Shown: piece after piece, positions 32,419 through 42,611 of the stretch
How positions within the stretch are numbered: position 1 is the stretch's first letter
How the letters are laid out: each line of letters starts with the position of its first letter
NCBI RefSeq assembly: GCF_026339955.1
Contig: NZ_JAPEPW010000001.1
Location: forward strand, 2,316,001 to 2,380,000
Direction: 5' to 3'
From: Streptomyces sp. NBC_01549
GTDB taxonomy: Bacteria; Actinomycetota; Actinomycetes; Streptomycetales; Streptomycetaceae
Length of the DNA: 64,000 nucleotides
Notes under the pieces: model-generated
Database searches by the model: none
What the model was told of the DNA's origin: nothing
Seen by the model: the letters and a program-made list of their open reading frames with translations, nothing else
Program-made: the position numbers and the translations under genes

Positions 32419-34176
32419 CTACACGCCGAGCAGCTTGCGCACCCGGTCCTGTCCCACCGCGAGCAGCAGCGTGGGCAGGCGCGGACCGGTGTCACGCCCG
32501 ACCAGCAGGTGGTACAGCAGGGCGAAGAACGTGCGCTGGGCGACCTTGATCTCCGGCGGGAGCTCCTTGGCGGTGGCGTCGGCGGGGAAGCCGGCCTGGA
32601 CCTTGGGGACGCCGTAGACGAGGTGGGTGAGGCCGTCGAGGGACCAGTTGCGCTCCAGCCCGTCGAGGAGCAGTCGCAGCGACTCGCGGCCCTGGTCGTC
32701 GAGCGACTTGAGTAGGTCGACGTCGGGCTCGTCGCGCACGACGGTGCGCTCCTCGGCCGGCACCTGGGTGTTGATCCAGGTCTCGGCCTTGTCGAGGCGG
32801 GGCCGGACCTCGTCCAGGGAGGCGAGCGGGTTCTCGGGGTCGAGCTCGCTCAGGATCCGCAGGGTCTGGTCCTCGGCGCCTGCGGTGATGTCGGCGACGG
32901 AGGCGAGGGTGCGGTACGGCATCGGGCGGGGGGTCTTGGGTAGCTCCCCGGCGGCGGTGCCCACCGCGCGCGCGTACGCGGCGGCGTCGGCCGGGAGGAC
33001 CGGGCCTTCGGCGACCTTGCCCGCGAGCTTGTCCCACTCGTCGTACAGCCGCTGGATCTCCTGGTCGAAGGCGATCTTGAAGGACTGGTTGGGGCGGCGG
33101 CGGGCGTACAGCCAGCGCAGCAGCTGGGGCTCCATGATCTGGAGCGCGTCGGCCGGGGTGGGCACCCCGCCCTTGCTGCTGGACATCTTGGCCATGCCGG
33201 AGATGCCGACGAACGCGTACATGGGCCCGATCGGCTGCTTGCCGCCGAAGATGCCCACGATCTGGCCGCCCACCTGGAAGGAGGACCCCGGAGAGGAGTG
33301 GTCGACCCCGCTCGGCTCGAAGACGACACCCTCGTAGGCCCAGCGCATGGGCCAGTCGACCTTCCAGACCAGCTTGCCGCGGTTGAACTCGCTCAGCCGG
33401 ACGGTCTCGGAGAAGCCGCAGGCGGAGCAAGTGTACGCCAGCTCGGTGGTCTCGTCGTCGTACGAGGTGACGGTGGTGAGGTCCTTCTCGCACTGCCCGC
33501 AGTAGGGCTTGTACGGGTAGTACCCGGCGGCCGAGCTGCCGTCCTCCTCGGCTGCGGCCCCGGACCCCTCGGCGGCTTCGAGCTCGGCCTCGTCGACCGG
33601 CTTCTGGCCCTGCTGCTTCTTCGCGGGGCCCTTCTTGGTCCGGTACTGCTCGAGGATCGCGTCGATGTCACCGCGGTGCTTCATCGCGAACAGCACCTGG
33701 TCGCGGTAGACACCGGAGGTGTACTGCTCGGTCTGGCTGATCCCGTCGTACTCGACGCCGAGCTCGGCCAGCGCCTCGACCATCGCGGCCTTGAAGTGCT
33801 CGGCCCAGTTCGGGTACTCCGAGCCCTTGGGCGCCGGGACGGAGGTCAGCGGCTTGCCGATGTGCTCGGCCCAGGAGTCGTCGATGCCGGGGATGCCGAC
33901 CGGGACCTTGCGGTAGCGGTCGTAGTCGTCCCAGGAGAGCAGGTGGCGCACGGTGTGCCCGCGGCGGCGGATCTCGTCGGCGACCAGGTGCGGGGTCATG
34001 ACCTCGCGGAGGTTGCCGAGGTGGATCGGACCCGAGGGGGAGAGCCCGGACGCGACGACCACAGGTTTGCCCGGGGCCCGACGCTCCGATTCCTCGATGA
34101 CCTCATCCGCGAAACGGGAGACCCAGTCGGTGGTCTCGGTGCTCTGAGCCACGATCGGCACGTCCTTCTTTCTCAT
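32419..34176 (-). CDS. lysS: Lysyl-tRNA synthetase, class I
   Basis: 585 aa class I LysRS, unrelated to the more common class II enzyme. HIGH motif is PIHLGNLREV (about residues 50-60), KMSKS motif is MAKMSSSKGGVP. Between them lie CGQCEKD and CSACGF, a zinc-binding pair. C-terminal helical anticodon-binding part. Charges tRNA-Lys with lysine. Start is uncertain: ATG 34176 gives an extra eight residues; a GTG at 34152 preceded by AAGGA would give M-A-Q-S-T-E-T. Divergent from argS with a 140-nt gap. Confidence 0.95.
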   Translation of the reverse strand: MRKKDVPIVAQSTETTDWVSRFADEVIEESERRAPGKPVVVASGLSPSGPIHLGNLREVMTPHLVADEIRRRGHTVRHLLSWDDYDRYRKVPVGIPGIDDSWAEHIGKPLTSVPAPKGSEYPNWAEHFKAAMVEALAELGVEYDGISQTEQYTSGVYRDQVLFAMKHRGDIDAILEQYRTKKGPAKKQQGQKPVDEAELEAAEGSGAAAEEDGSSAAGYYPYKPYCGQCEKDLTTVTSYDDETTELAYTCSACGFSETVRLSEFNRGKLVWKVDWPMRWAYEGVVFEPSGVDHSSPGSSFQVGGQIVGIFGGKQPIGPMYAFVGISGMAKMSSSKGGVPTPADALQIMEPQLLRWLYARRRPNQSFKIAFDQEIQRLYDEWDKLAGKVAEGPVLPADAAAYARAVGTAAGELPKTPRPMPYRTLASVADITAGAEDQTLRILSELDPENPLASLDEVRPRLDKAETWINTQVPAEERTVVRDEPDVDLLKSLDDQGRESLRLLLDGLERNWSLDGLTHLVYGVPKVQAGFPADATAKELPPEIKVAQRTFFALLYHLLVGRDTGPRLPTLLLAVGQDRVRKLLGV

Positions 34177-34316
34177 ACGCCAGTACGGCTGACGGGACCA
34201 TTCTCCCAGCTGGGGCGTGAACCGCGAAAACGGCTTTTCAGTGCATGGGATACTGGGGTTTCGTAGCTGTCACAGCTGTCGAACCTCCGGAACCCGAGCA
34301 GAACGGCACCCACTCC

Positions 34317-36089
34317 ATGGCCTCGGTCACGTCCCTCACCGCCTCCGTCCACCAGCGCCTCGCGGACGCCCTCTCGGCAGCCCTGCCGGAGGCCGGTTCC
34401 GCGGACCCGCTGCTGCGACGAAGCGACCGGGCCGACTTCCAGGCCAACGGGATCCTGGCCCTCGCCAAGAAGGCGAAGGCGAACCCGAGAGAGCTGGCGA
34501 CGCAGGTCGTGGCACGGGTCGAGTCGGGTGACGTGATCAAGGACGTCGAGGTCTCCGGGCCCGGCTTCCTGAACATCACGATCACCGACCAGGCCATCAC
34601 CGAGAACCTGGCGGCGCGCTACGAGGACGGCGAGCGCCTCGGCGTGCCGCTCGCGAAGAACCCGGGCACCACGGTCATCGACTACGCGCAGCCGAACGTG
34701 GCGAAGGAGATGCACGTCGGTCACCTGCGCTCGGCGGTCATCGGCGACGCGGTGGTCCAGATCCTGGAGTTCACCGGCGAGAGCGTGGTCCGGCGCCATC
34801 ACATCGGCGACTGGGGGACCCAGTTCGGCATGCTCATCCAGTACCTGATCGAGCACCCGCACGAGCTGGACCACAAGGGCGCGGCGGAGGTCTCCGGCGA
34901 GGAGGCCATGTCGAACCTGAACCGGCTCTACAAGGCGGCGCGGACGCTCTTCGACTCCGACGAGGAGTTCAAGACGCGGGCGCGGCGCCGGGTGGTCGAC
35001 CTCCAGGCGGGCGAGCCCGAGACCCTCGCCATGTGGCAGAAGTTCGTGGACGAGTCGAAGATCTACTTCTACTCGGTCTTCGACAAGCTGGACATGGAGA
35101 TCCGGGACCCGGACGTGGTCGGCGAGTCGGGCTATAACGACATGCTGGACGAGACCTGCCGCCTCCTGGAGGAGTCGGGTGTGGCGGTCCGCTCCGACGG
35201 CGCGCTGTGTGTGTTCTTCGACGACGTGAAGGGCCCGGACGGCAACCCGGTCCCGCTGATCGTGAAGAAGTCGGACGGCGGCTACGGCTACGCGGCGACC
35301 GACCTCTCGGCGATCAGGGACCGCGTCTTCAACCTGAAGGCGAACAACCTCGTCTACGTGGTGGACGCCCGCCAGTCCCTGCACTTCAAGATGGTCTTCG
35401 AGACCGCGCGCAGGGCGGGCTGGCTGGGCGAGGACGTGCAGGCGCAGCAGCTGGCCTTCGGCACGGTGCTGGGCAAGGACGGCAAGCCGTTCAAGACGCG
35501 TGAGGGCGAGACGGTCCGGCTGGTCGACCTCCTGGACGAGGCGATCGACCGCGCCACCGCCGTCGTGCGGGAGAAGGCCGAGAAGGTGGGCCTGAGCGAG
35601 CAGGAGATCGTGGAGAACGGCCGGTACGTCGGTATCGGTGCCGTGAAGTACGCGGACCTGTCCACCTCCGCCGTCCGGGACTACAAGTTCGACCTGGACC
35701 AGATGGTGTCGCTGAACGGCGACACGTCCGTGTACCTCCAGTACGCGTACGCCCGTATCCGGTCGATCTTCGGCAAGGCCGGCGACCGTACGCCGCTGGC
35801 TCATCCGGAGCTCGAACTGGCCCCGGCGGAGCGGGCGTTGGGTCTGCACCTGGACCGGTTCGGGGAGACGCTGGACGAGGTCGCCGGCGAGTACGCCCCG
35901 CACAAGCTGGCGGCGTACCTGTACCAGCTGGCGTCGCTCTTCACGACGTTCTACGACCAGTGCCCGGTCATCAAGCCGGCGCCGGCGCAGGAGGTCGCGG
36001 AGAACCGCCTCTTCCTCTGCGACCTCGCCGCTCGCACGTTGCACCAGGGCATGGCGCTGCTGGGCATCAGGACGCCCGAGCGCCTCTGA
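34317..36089 (+). CDS. argS: Arginyl-tRNA synthetase
   Basis: 590 aa from ATG 34317. N-terminal Arg-specific domain ([28 protein letters not shown]), then [26 protein letters not shown] with the HVGH class I signature. The C-terminal DALR anticodon-binding domain starts near [13 protein letters not shown]. No KMSKS box, as in most ArgRS of this type. Charges tRNA-Arg. Upstream region is shared with divergent lysS. Followed by a hairpin at 36162. Confidence 0.96.
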   Translation: MASVTSLTASVHQRLADALSAALPEAGSADPLLRRSDRADFQANGILALAKKAKANPRELATQVVARVESGDVIKDVEVSGPGFLNITITDQAITENLAARYEDGERLGVPLAKNPGTTVIDYAQPNVAKEMHVGHLRSAVIGDAVVQILEFTGESVVRRHHIGDWGTQFGMLIQYLIEHPHELDHKGAAEVSGEEAMSNLNRLYKAARTLFDSDEEFKTRARRRVVDLQAGEPETLAMWQKFVDESKIYFYSVFDKLDMEIRDPDVVGESGYNDMLDETCRLLEESGVAVRSDGALCVFFDDVKGPDGNPVPLIVKKSDGGYGYAATDLSAIRDRVFNLKANNLVYVVDARQSLHFKMVFETARRAGWLGEDVQAQQLAFGTVLGKDGKPFKTREGETVRLVDLLDEAIDRATAVVREKAEKVGLSEQEIVENGRYVGIGAVKYADLSTSAVRDYKFDLDQMVSLNGDTSVYLQYAYARIRSIFGKAGDRTPLAHPELELAPAERALGLHLDRFGETLDEVAGEYAPHKLAAYLYQLASLFTTFYDQCPVIKPAPAQEVAENRLFLCDLAARTLHQGMALLGIRTPERL

Positions 36090-36161
36090 TCTCCCGCAGG
36101 TCGCCGATCCCGTAGTACCCGCTCCGTACCCGTAGTACCTGCTCTTCGTACCCGTAGCACC

Positions 36162-36197
36162 TGATCCCGTAGGCCGCTGATGCCGCCTACGGGATCA
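36162..36197. terminator. 13-bp hairpin after argS
   Basis: tgatcccgtaggc pairs with gcctacgggatca around a 10-nt loop. The preceding 70 nt contain repeats of the motif cccgtagtacc. Confidence 0.75.
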
Positions 36198-36577
36198 GTC
36201 GTTTCCGCACCCGAACGCGCGTACACACGGCCACCCGAGCGGGTGCCCGTGCCCGCTCGGATCTGTTACTCACTTTCGGGTGACGGCGGGGGTCGCGGAC
36301 GGGTGGCGCGGCATGGCGAACAAGCGCGGCAGACCAACACTGATGCGGCCACACCTGCTGAAGGGGCGTCAACCCGACACACCTTCACAAAAAGTGCACA
36401 GTACAGCCGACCATCACAACAATGTCGTTGATCGGCAACGCCCTCCGATTCCCGGACGTAGCGGAGCACTTCAGTCGGCAAGCTATGCGGTGTCCGGCCA
36501 GCAGGCCGGGTGCACGAACAGCGGGCCGACGGCACGATCCTGTCGCCGCGACCCGCCAGTACCCCAAGGGGGCACCC

Positions 36578-37126
36578 ATGACCGCTTCGCAGACCTTCAC
36601 GGCCCGTCGCCTGGCCGCCGCCGCTCTGTCCGCCGCCGCGCTGGTGGGGGCAGCCGCCCTGCCGGCGGCGGCCGACGGATCCGGGCCGCGCGATTCGCGG
36701 GTGGAGATCAGCAGGGTCCAGTACGACGCCCCGGGGCACGGCTCCAGGTCCAACCGCTCGCTGAACGAGGAGTGGGTGCAGATCACCAACAGCGGGCGCG
36801 ACAGCGTGAACCTGGACGACTGGACGCTGTCCAACCGTCAGGGCCGCGTCTACACGTTCCGCCACCTGCGTCTGAACGGCCACTCCAGCGTCCGCGTCCA
36901 CACCGGCTTCGGCCGTGACACCTACCGCGACGTCTACCAGGACCGCCGCAACTTCGTCTGGGACGACCGCGAGGACACCGCCACGCTCCGCAACGACCAC
37001 CGTCGCTTGGTCGACACCATCACGTGGGACGCCAGGCACCACGGTAACGACGGTCGCCGCAACGGTGACGACGGTCGCGGCCACGGCGCCGACCACGGCC
37101 GCGGTCCGGGCCACGGCCACCGCTGA
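36578..37126 (+). CDS. Secreted lamin-tail (LTD) domain protein
   Basis: 182 aa from ATG 36578 with AAGGGGG site. Signal peptide of about 33 residues (ALSAAALVGAAALPAAADG). The mature part is one lamin-tail domain: EEWVQITNSGRDSVNLDDWTLSN, TFRHLRLNGHSSVRVHTGFGRDT, NFVWDDREDTATLRNDHRRLVDTITW. It ends with a His/Gly/Arg-rich tail, which may bind metal. LTD domains in bacteria are usually attached to nucleases or other enzymes; here it stands alone as a secreted single-domain protein. Function unknown. Confidence 0.85.
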   Translation: MTASQTFTARRLAAAALSAAALVGAAALPAAADGSGPRDSRVEISRVQYDAPGHGSRSNRSLNEEWVQITNSGRDSVNLDDWTLSNRQGRVYTFRHLRLNGHSSVRVHTGFGRDTYRDVYQDRRNFVWDDREDTATLRNDHRRLVDTITWDARHHGNDGRRNGDDGRGHGADHGRGPGHGHR

Positions 37127-37133
37127 CCCGGTG

Positions 37134-37174
37134 CGGGTCGAGGCCGGCGCACGGACTGCGCCGCCCTCGACCCG
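37134..37174. terminator. 18-bp near-perfect hairpin
   Basis: cgggtcgaggccggcgca pairs with tgcgccgccctcgacccg with one mismatch around a 5-nt loop, directly after the lamin-tail protein gene. Confidence 0.8.
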
Positions 37175-37196
37175 CGGCTGATCCCCCCTCTTCGCG

Positions 37197-37227
37197 CGGC
37201 GTGCCACGAACCATCTGTGGCACGCCG
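37197..37227. terminator. 11-bp hairpin
   Basis: cggcgtgccac pairs with gtggcacgccg around a 9-nt loop. A second stem-loop 23 nt after the first. Confidence 0.65.
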
Positions 37228-37309
37228 CCGTCTGTGTGCCCCGGCCGTCCAGGACCTCGTGGGCGGACCCCGGGACCCGTTGTCAGTGGCGGGCCCTAAA
37301 GTCACGGGC

Positions 37310-38197
37310 ATGGCGACACTTCCGAACCCGCTGCCCTCGCTGGCGGCAGATCCGAGCGGGCGCGCGCTCGGCCTCCAACTCCCGCCCGGGAGACTGATCG
37401 ACGCGACAGACGAGGGCCCGTGGCACGAGCCGCTGCTGTGGCACGCCGAGGGACCGGCGGCCCCCGGCGACTGGACCGCGCTGGGTTCCGCCCCGCGCAC
37501 GGCCGGGCTGCTCCCCCTCCTCATCGAGGTTGGCGGCAGTCAGGGCGGCCCGGAGGAGTGGGAGCTGATGCCCGAGGAGGTGTCGTATCCGGGGGATCAT
37601 GACGCCGACGAGGTGCTGGCGGGGTACTGGGAGGAGTACGCGGAGGACGAGCTGGAGCTCGACGCCGACGTGGACTACCCCGGCAAGGAGACGGTCGTCG
37701 AACTCTTCGGTGAGGCCGAGGAGTTCGCCGAGACGATCGCACCGCACGGCGTGCAGTGGCCCGGCCTCGCACCGGCCACCGCGGCCGACGCCGACCCGGA
37801 CGACCGGGCCGCCGAGCTCGCCGACTCCCTCGCGGGCGGCGGCTCCTGGCTGAAGGAGCCGCGCCTCGCCCTGGTCCCGGCGCGCCGCAGCGCGGACATC
37901 CCGGCGGCGATCGGCTGGTCCGGCCCCGTCAACTACGAGGGCGACGTGGCCCGCCTCTGCACGGTTCTCCGCTCCTGGGAGGACCGCTTCGGCATACGGG
38001 TCGTGGCCCTCACCTTCGACCAGCTGGTCCTGTCGGTGGCGGCCCCGCCCACGACGGCTGCCGAGGCCGAGGCGGTGGCCGCCGAGCACTTCGCCTTCTG
38101 CCCGGACAACATCACGCAGGGCGAGGGGGAGACGCTGCGCGCGTACGCGGCGGACGAGGTGCTCGGCAAGAGGGTGTGGTCCTTCTGGTGGGACTGA
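37310..38197 (+). CDS. DUF4253 domain protein
   Basis: 295 aa. The C-terminal 100 residues fit the DUF4253 pattern of conserved cytosolic proteins: LALVPARRSADIPAAIGWSGPVNYEGDVARLCTVLRSWEDRFG, VVALTFDQLVLSVAAPP, AAEHFAFCPDNITQGEGETLRAYA and final WSFWWD. The N-terminal part has an acidic, repetitive region (DADEVLAGYWEEYAEDELELDADVDYPG). No membrane segment or signal. No known reaction. Confidence 0.75.
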   Translation: MATLPNPLPSLAADPSGRALGLQLPPGRLIDATDEGPWHEPLLWHAEGPAAPGDWTALGSAPRTAGLLPLLIEVGGSQGGPEEWELMPEEVSYPGDHDADEVLAGYWEEYAEDELELDADVDYPGKETVVELFGEAEEFAETIAPHGVQWPGLAPATAADADPDDRAAELADSLAGGGSWLKEPRLALVPARRSADIPAAIGWSGPVNYEGDVARLCTVLRSWEDRFGIRVVALTFDQLVLSVAAPPTTAAEAEAVAAEHFAFCPDNITQGEGETLRAYAADEVLGKRVWSFWWD

Positions 38198-38277
38198 CCG
38201 CCGGTTGACCGACTCCCTTGTCGGGGGCGGAGCCCCCAGGTCGAGGAGGGGGCGGGTGGGGGTGGCGGGGGCGGGAG
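38198..38277. repeat. Streptomyces dispersed intergenic repeat (partial)
   Basis: cgggggcggagcccccag is a small hairpin module typical of the dispersed Streptomyces intergenic repeat. It lies between two convergent genes. Confidence 0.5.
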
Positions 38278-39180
38278 TCAGGGCTTGACGCCCGTCACCC
38301 CGTACACATTGATGTCCGCGTCCGTCACGTCATTGATGTCGAGATAGCGGATCTTCTCGATGTCGTCGAGGGTGGCGAGGTACGCGGGGTCCACCTGCTC
38401 GGGCAACGGCGCCGCACCGTCGGGCCGCCAGCGGTGCGCGGGCACGACACCCGGCTCGTCCAGTTCCAGCCCGTTCTCGGTGAAGAACCGCTCCACCTCG
38501 GCCCTGCTCCGCAGCACGAACGTGAACCCCCGCTCGGTGAACGTCCGTTGAACGGCCCGAATGCTCTCCGCGTGGAGGTCATCGGTCAGGTGGCTGAGGA
38601 CGAGCCGGCTGCCCGAGGGCAACGCCTCCACCAGCTCACGCACGATCGGACGGGCCTCCTCGTCCTCGATGAAGTGCAGAACCGCCACCAGCACGAGCGC
38701 GATCGGCTGCTCGAAGTCGAGTGTCTTCGCGGCCCCTTCGAGGATCCGCGCGGGCTGCTTGAGGTCCGCGTCGATGTAGTCCGTCCGCCCCTCGGGCCCA
38801 CTGGCGAGCAGCACACGCGCGTGATCGAGCACAACGGGGTCGTTGTCGACGTACACGACCCGCGAGTCCGGGGTGATCCGCTGCGCGATCTGGTGGACGT
38901 TCTCCTGCGTCGGCAGCCCCGTACCGATGTCCAGGAACTGCCGGATCCCCGCTTCCCGGGTCAGCGTGGTGATCGCCCGCCGCAGGAAATCCCGGTTGTG
39001 CCGGACATCGAGGTAACCCCGCGGATTGACCGCGAGCGCCGCGGCGGCCGCGGCCCGGTCGACCGGGTAGTTGTCCTTGCCCCCGAGGAGGACGTCGTAG
39101 ACGCGCGCCGGGTGCGCCTTGCTGGTGTCGATCCTCCTTGCCGGCTCGGCGCGGTCCTGGCCAAGAGCATCACCGGGCAT
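38278..39180 (-). CDS. DUF574-type SAM-dependent methyltransferase
   Basis: 300 aa. RIDTSKAHPARVYDVLLGGKDNYPVDR near the N-terminus and FLDIGTGLPTQENVHQIAQ (SAM-binding motif I) are the hallmarks of the large actinobacterial DUF574 family; VVYVDNDPVVLDHARVLL is motif II; LVLVAVLHFIEDEEAR is motif IV-like. Family members are abundant in Streptomyces; few have known substrates. Cytoplasmic, monocistronic. Confidence 0.92.
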   Translation of the reverse strand: MPGDALGQDRAEPARRIDTSKAHPARVYDVLLGGKDNYPVDRAAAAAALAVNPRGYLDVRHNRDFLRRAITTLTREAGIRQFLDIGTGLPTQENVHQIAQRITPDSRVVYVDNDPVVLDHARVLLASGPEGRTDYIDADLKQPARILEGAAKTLDFEQPIALVLVAVLHFIEDEEARPIVRELVEALPSGSRLVLSHLTDDLHAESIRAVQRTFTERGFTFVLRSRAEVERFFTENGLELDEPGVVPAHRWRPDGAAPLPEQVDPAYLATLDDIEKIRYLDINDVTDADINVYGVTGVKP

Positions 39181-39263
39181 AAAGCCTCTCCCTGAAGAGT
39201 CGCGTTATTCAGCGGGCAACAACCCAACTCCCAGGGGCACTTGATAGTGCCCGTCCCCTACCT

Positions 39264-39288
39264 AGGCCCTGTCCGGCGGACGGGCCCT
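39264..39288. terminator. Weak hairpin after XRE gene
   Basis: ggccctgtccg and ggacgggcc form an imperfect stem adjoining the stop codon. A similar ctaggcctgtcc sequence follows the hemB stop at about 41528-41540. Confidence 0.4.
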
Positions 39289-40561
39289 AACCCGTCGCGG
39301 CCGTCTGCCACTCGCTGCCGCCCAGCGGATAGTCGTACGCGGGCCGCCCCACATTCCCGCTCGTCCGGAACGGCTTCCCGTTGTCGTCGATACGCACCGT
39401 GCCACTGCGCGCCCCGCTGGACCAGTCGAGCTCCAGATACCAGCTCACGTCGTGCGCCCGCGCGTCCGCGAACACATAGAAGACCTCGGGGTCGGACTCG
39501 CTGACCTTGTACGGAAAGTCCCGCTGCCCGGCCTTGGGCGTAGTCACGGGCCGCCCCGCGTCGAGGTCCACGGCGAAGGACTTCGTCTCCACGCCTCCAC
39601 CGCAGCCGACGCCCATCGCATAGTCGTTCCAGGCGAGCGGCGCGTCCTTCCCCACCACCCGTACATGCAGCCCGTTCAGGACCACGGTGGCCTTCCCGGT
39701 CCCCTGCACGGTCAGCGCGAGCATCTGCTCCTGACCGGCGACCCCGCCGAGCGCCGTGACCCACCCGCGCGCGTCCGACTCGTTCGGCGGCGGGGGCACC
39801 TGCGCGGCCTTCCGGTTCACCAGGTAGTGCTGGCTGCACGGCCCGTCCCACTTGTACGGGTTGGTGGCCACGACAGGTGCGGTGGCACCGCCGGCGACCG
39901 CTTGGCCCGTACTCCCACTCGAAGCCGCCGCCGAGACGGACGCCTCGGGCCCGCCACCGCGCGTGGCGGAGGCGGAGGCGGAGGTGCTGACCGAGGCGGA
40001 AGGCTTCCGGTGCTTGTCATCGGGCGACGCCGTCCCCCGCGAGCCCTCCCGGGGGCCGGCCGACGCGGCGGCCCCCACCTCCTCCCGCCCTCCGTTGCGC
40101 CCGCCGTTCCCGTCCGGCACGAACCGCACCGCGAGCGCGGCCGACGCCAGCACCGCGGCGACGGCGACCGAGGCGAGCAGGACCGTACGCCGCCGCCGGC
40201 CCCCTGCCGAAGCCTCGCCCGAGGGACCGACCGAGGGCTCGCCCACAACCTCCGAAGCCAGACCCTCGGCGCCTGAAGCCACCTCAGGAGCCGTGGGCGC
40301 CGCGGGTGGTGCCCCCTTCTGCCCCCGCAGCGCATCCGCCCGTACCCACCGCCGATGCAGCTCCACCAGTTCCTCGGGAGTCGCCCCGCATACCCGCGCG
40401 AGCCGCTCCACGGGCGCGTAGTCGGTCGGTACGGCGTCCCCGTTGACGTACCGATGCAGCGTGGACGTACTCACGTGCAGCCGCTTCGCGAGCACCCCGT
40501 AACTGAGTCCGGACCGCTCCTTCAGCTCCCGCAGCAGCCCCGCGAACTCGTCCCCGTCCAC
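39287..40561 (-). CDS. Membrane-anchored XRE-type HTH protein
   Basis: 424 aa. Residues 3-60 are an XRE helix-turn-helix (FAGLLRELKERSGLSYGVLAKRLHVSTSTLHRYVNGDAVP). A Pro/Ala-rich linker is followed by one membrane helix (VLLASVAVAAVLASAALAVRFV, about 130-150), another low-complexity Ser/Thr/Gly region, and an extracytoplasmic C-terminal domain of about 170 residues (GPCSQHYLVNRKAAQVPPPP ... YYVFADARAHDV-like beta pattern). This layout, DNA-binding inside and a sensor-like domain outside, suggests a one-component membrane regulator. Divergent from the DUF4232 lipoprotein gene, a likely target. Confidence 0.82.
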   Translation of the reverse strand: MDGDEFAGLLRELKERSGLSYGVLAKRLHVSTSTLHRYVNGDAVPTDYAPVERLARVCGATPEELVELHRRWVRADALRGQKGAPPAAPTAPEVASGAEGLASEVVGEPSVGPSGEASAGGRRRRTVLLASVAVAAVLASAALAVRFVPDGNGGRNGGREEVGAAASAGPREGSRGTASPDDKHRKPSASVSTSASASATRGGGPEASVSAAASSGSTGQAVAGGATAPVVATNPYKWDGPCSQHYLVNRKAAQVPPPPNESDARGWVTALGGVAGQEQMLALTVQGTGKATVVLNGLHVRVVGKDAPLAWNDYAMGVGCGGGVETKSFAVDLDAGRPVTTPKAGQRDFPYKVSESDPEVFYVFADARAHDVSWYLELDWSSGARSGTVRIDDNGKPFRTSGNVGRPAYDYPLGGSEWQTAATG

Positions 40562-40771
40562 CGTTCCTCCATCCCCCGTGTCCCGGGCCGCGTTCCAGGG
40601 GGACGGTGTTCCCCCTGGTCAGACCCCATACGAACGTTCCGGCGTCCCGTATCCCCCGGCAACCGTGGCGGCCGGGACGGATCACCCGACAAGCTGTGGT
40701 CATCCAAGCACGCCGCTCCCCTCGACCGGTCGAGCGGCTGTCGACCAGGCACACCCACAGGGGGATCACCC

Positions 40772-41497
40772 ATGTCCGCACGCACCGCCCGCACCCGTCT
40801 CCTCGCCGCCACGACGGTCGCGCTCGCCGCGCTCGCCCTCTCGGCCTGCGACAACGGAAAGGGCGTACGTGACGAGGGCCCGTCCGCCGCGTCCGGTTCC
40901 TCCTCGCGGACGAGCGGGTCCGCTACCGCCGGCGGTACGACGGCGAAGCCGGCGGGCGGGACGGGGGGCTCGACCGCCGCCCCGAAGGGCAACAGCACAG
41001 GGGGTACCACCACGTCGGGCACCGGCACGACGGGCACCAGCGGCGGCTCCGGCTCCACCGGAAAGAACGGCGCGGGCACCACAACCACCCGGAACCCCGC
41101 CTGCAACGGCACCAACACCAAGACCACCGCGACCGAGGTGTCCCGCCCCCTCAACCACCTGCTCCTCACCGTCACCAACACCGGCGCGAAGAACTGTGAC
41201 CTGACCGGCTACCCGATCGCCCGCTTCGGCGAGGCCCAGTCGGTCCCGCCGGTCGCCGAGTCGACCCACCCGCAGGCGGTCGTCACGCTGGCCTCGGGCG
41301 AGTCCGGCTACGCGGGCGTCCTGCTCTCGGCCGCCGACGGCAGCGGCGGCAACGGCTACACGGCCAAGACCCTCGTCGTCAGCTTCGCCAAGGGCAGCAG
41401 CGCGACCCCGGCACTGCCGTCCAAGGGCGTCTACGTGGACGACAAGCTCACGGTGACCTACTGGCAGCAGAGCCTGGACGACGCGCTGGCCTACTGA
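40772..41497 (+). CDS. DUF4232 lipoprotein
   Basis: 241 aa from ATG 40772 (AGGGGG site). Lipobox LSAC with Cys26. A long Ser/Thr/Gly-rich linker of about 80 residues follows. The DUF4232 domain starts near residue 107: NPACNGTNTKTTATEVSRPLNHLLLTVTNTGAKNCDLTGYPI, with two Cys that probably form a disulfide; STHPQAVVTLASGESGYAGVLL and KLTVTYWQQ finish the beta sandwich. Anchored on the outer membrane face; function unknown. Confidence 0.85.
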   Translation: MSARTARTRLLAATTVALAALALSACDNGKGVRDEGPSAASGSSSRTSGSATAGGTTAKPAGGTGGSTAAPKGNSTGGTTTSGTGTTGTSGGSGSTGKNGAGTTTTRNPACNGTNTKTTATEVSRPLNHLLLTVTNTGAKNCDLTGYPIARFGEAQSVPPVAESTHPQAVVTLASGESGYAGVLLSAADGSGGNGYTAKTLVVSFAKGSSATPALPSKGVYVDDKLTVTYWQQSLDDALAY

Positions 41498-41536
41498 GCG
41501 GCTGTCAGGTCCTGGGAACTGTTCGTTGGACAGGCC

Positions 41537-42529
41537 CTAGCGAAGCTTCTGCGCGACCTCGGTGGCCCAGTAGGTGAGGATGTTCTGGGCGCCGGCCCGC
41601 TTGATGCCGGTCAGCGTCTCCAGGATCGCCTTGTCGCGGTCGATCCAGCCCTTCTCGGCCGCCGCCTCGACCATCGAGTACTCGCCGGAGATCTGGTACG
41701 CGGCGACGGGCACGTCGACGGAGTCCGCGACCCGCGCGAGGATGTCCAGATACGGTCCCGCCGGCTTCACCATCACCATGTCGGCCCCCTCCTCCAGATC
41801 GAGAGCCAACTCCCGCATGGACTCCCGCACGTTGGCGGGGTCCTGCTGGTACGTCTTGCGGTCGCCCTTCAGCGAGGAGCCGACGGCCTCCCGGAAGGGC
41901 CCGTAGAAGGCGGAGGAGTACTTCGCGGTGTAGGCGAGGATCGCGACGTCCTCGCGCCCGATCTGGTCCAGGGCGTCCCGGATGACCCCGATCTGCCCGT
42001 CCATCATCCCGCTGGGCCCCACCACGTGCGCCCCGGCGTCGGCCTGGACCTGGGCCATCTCGGCGTACCGCTCCAGGGTCGCGTCGTTGTCGACGCGGCC
42101 TTCCGCGTCGAGCACCCCGCAGTGTCCGTGATCGGTGGTCTCGTCGAGACACAGATCGGACATGACGAGCAGTCCGTCGCCGACCTCGGCGCGCACGTCG
42201 CGAAGGGCGACCTGCAGAATCCCGTCCGGATCGGTCCCGGGAGTTCCGACGGCGTCCTTCTTCGACTCCTCCGGCACGCCGAAGAGCATGATCCCGGAGA
42301 TCCCGGCCTCCACGGCCTCCAGAGCGGCCTTCTTCAGGCTGTCGCGCGTGTGCTGCACGACGCCGGGCATCGCCGCGATGGGGACCGGCTCGCTCACGCC
42401 CTCCCGCACGAACGCGGGGAGGATGAAGTCGGCGGGGTGCAGCCGGGTCTCGGCGACCATGCGCCGCATGACCGGCGTCGTACGCAGCCGCCGCGGCCGC
42501 GCACCGGGAAAGGATCCGTACTTCGTCAT
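41537..42529 (-). CDS. hemB: Delta-aminolevulinic acid dehydratase (porphobilinogen synthase)
   Basis: 330 aa from ATG 42529 with an AGAGG site. Joins two 5-aminolevulinate molecules to porphobilinogen. [17 protein letters not shown] supplies metal-site residues, [19 protein letters not shown] contains one active-site Lys and [13 protein letters not shown] the Schiff-base Lys. Last gene of the haem cluster, separated from hemD by a 194-nt repeat-containing gap that includes a strong hairpin, so it may have its own promoter. Confidence 0.96.
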   Translation of the reverse strand: MTKYGSFPGARPRRLRTTPVMRRMVAETRLHPADFILPAFVREGVSEPVPIAAMPGVVQHTRDSLKKAALEAVEAGISGIMLFGVPEESKKDAVGTPGTDPDGILQVALRDVRAEVGDGLLVMSDLCLDETTDHGHCGVLDAEGRVDNDATLERYAEMAQVQADAGAHVVGPSGMMDGQIGVIRDALDQIGREDVAILAYTAKYSSAFYGPFREAVGSSLKGDRKTYQQDPANVRESMRELALDLEEGADMVMVKPAGPYLDILARVADSVDVPVAAYQISGEYSMVEAAAEKGWIDRDKAILETLTGIKRAGAQNILTYWATEVAQKLR

Positions 42530-42611
42530 GTCCTCTACGCTACGCCCGCCCCTCGACCCCCCTTGCCGACACCGTGCCGGTACCCGATTCGCACGCCGGA
42601 CGAGCTGGAGG

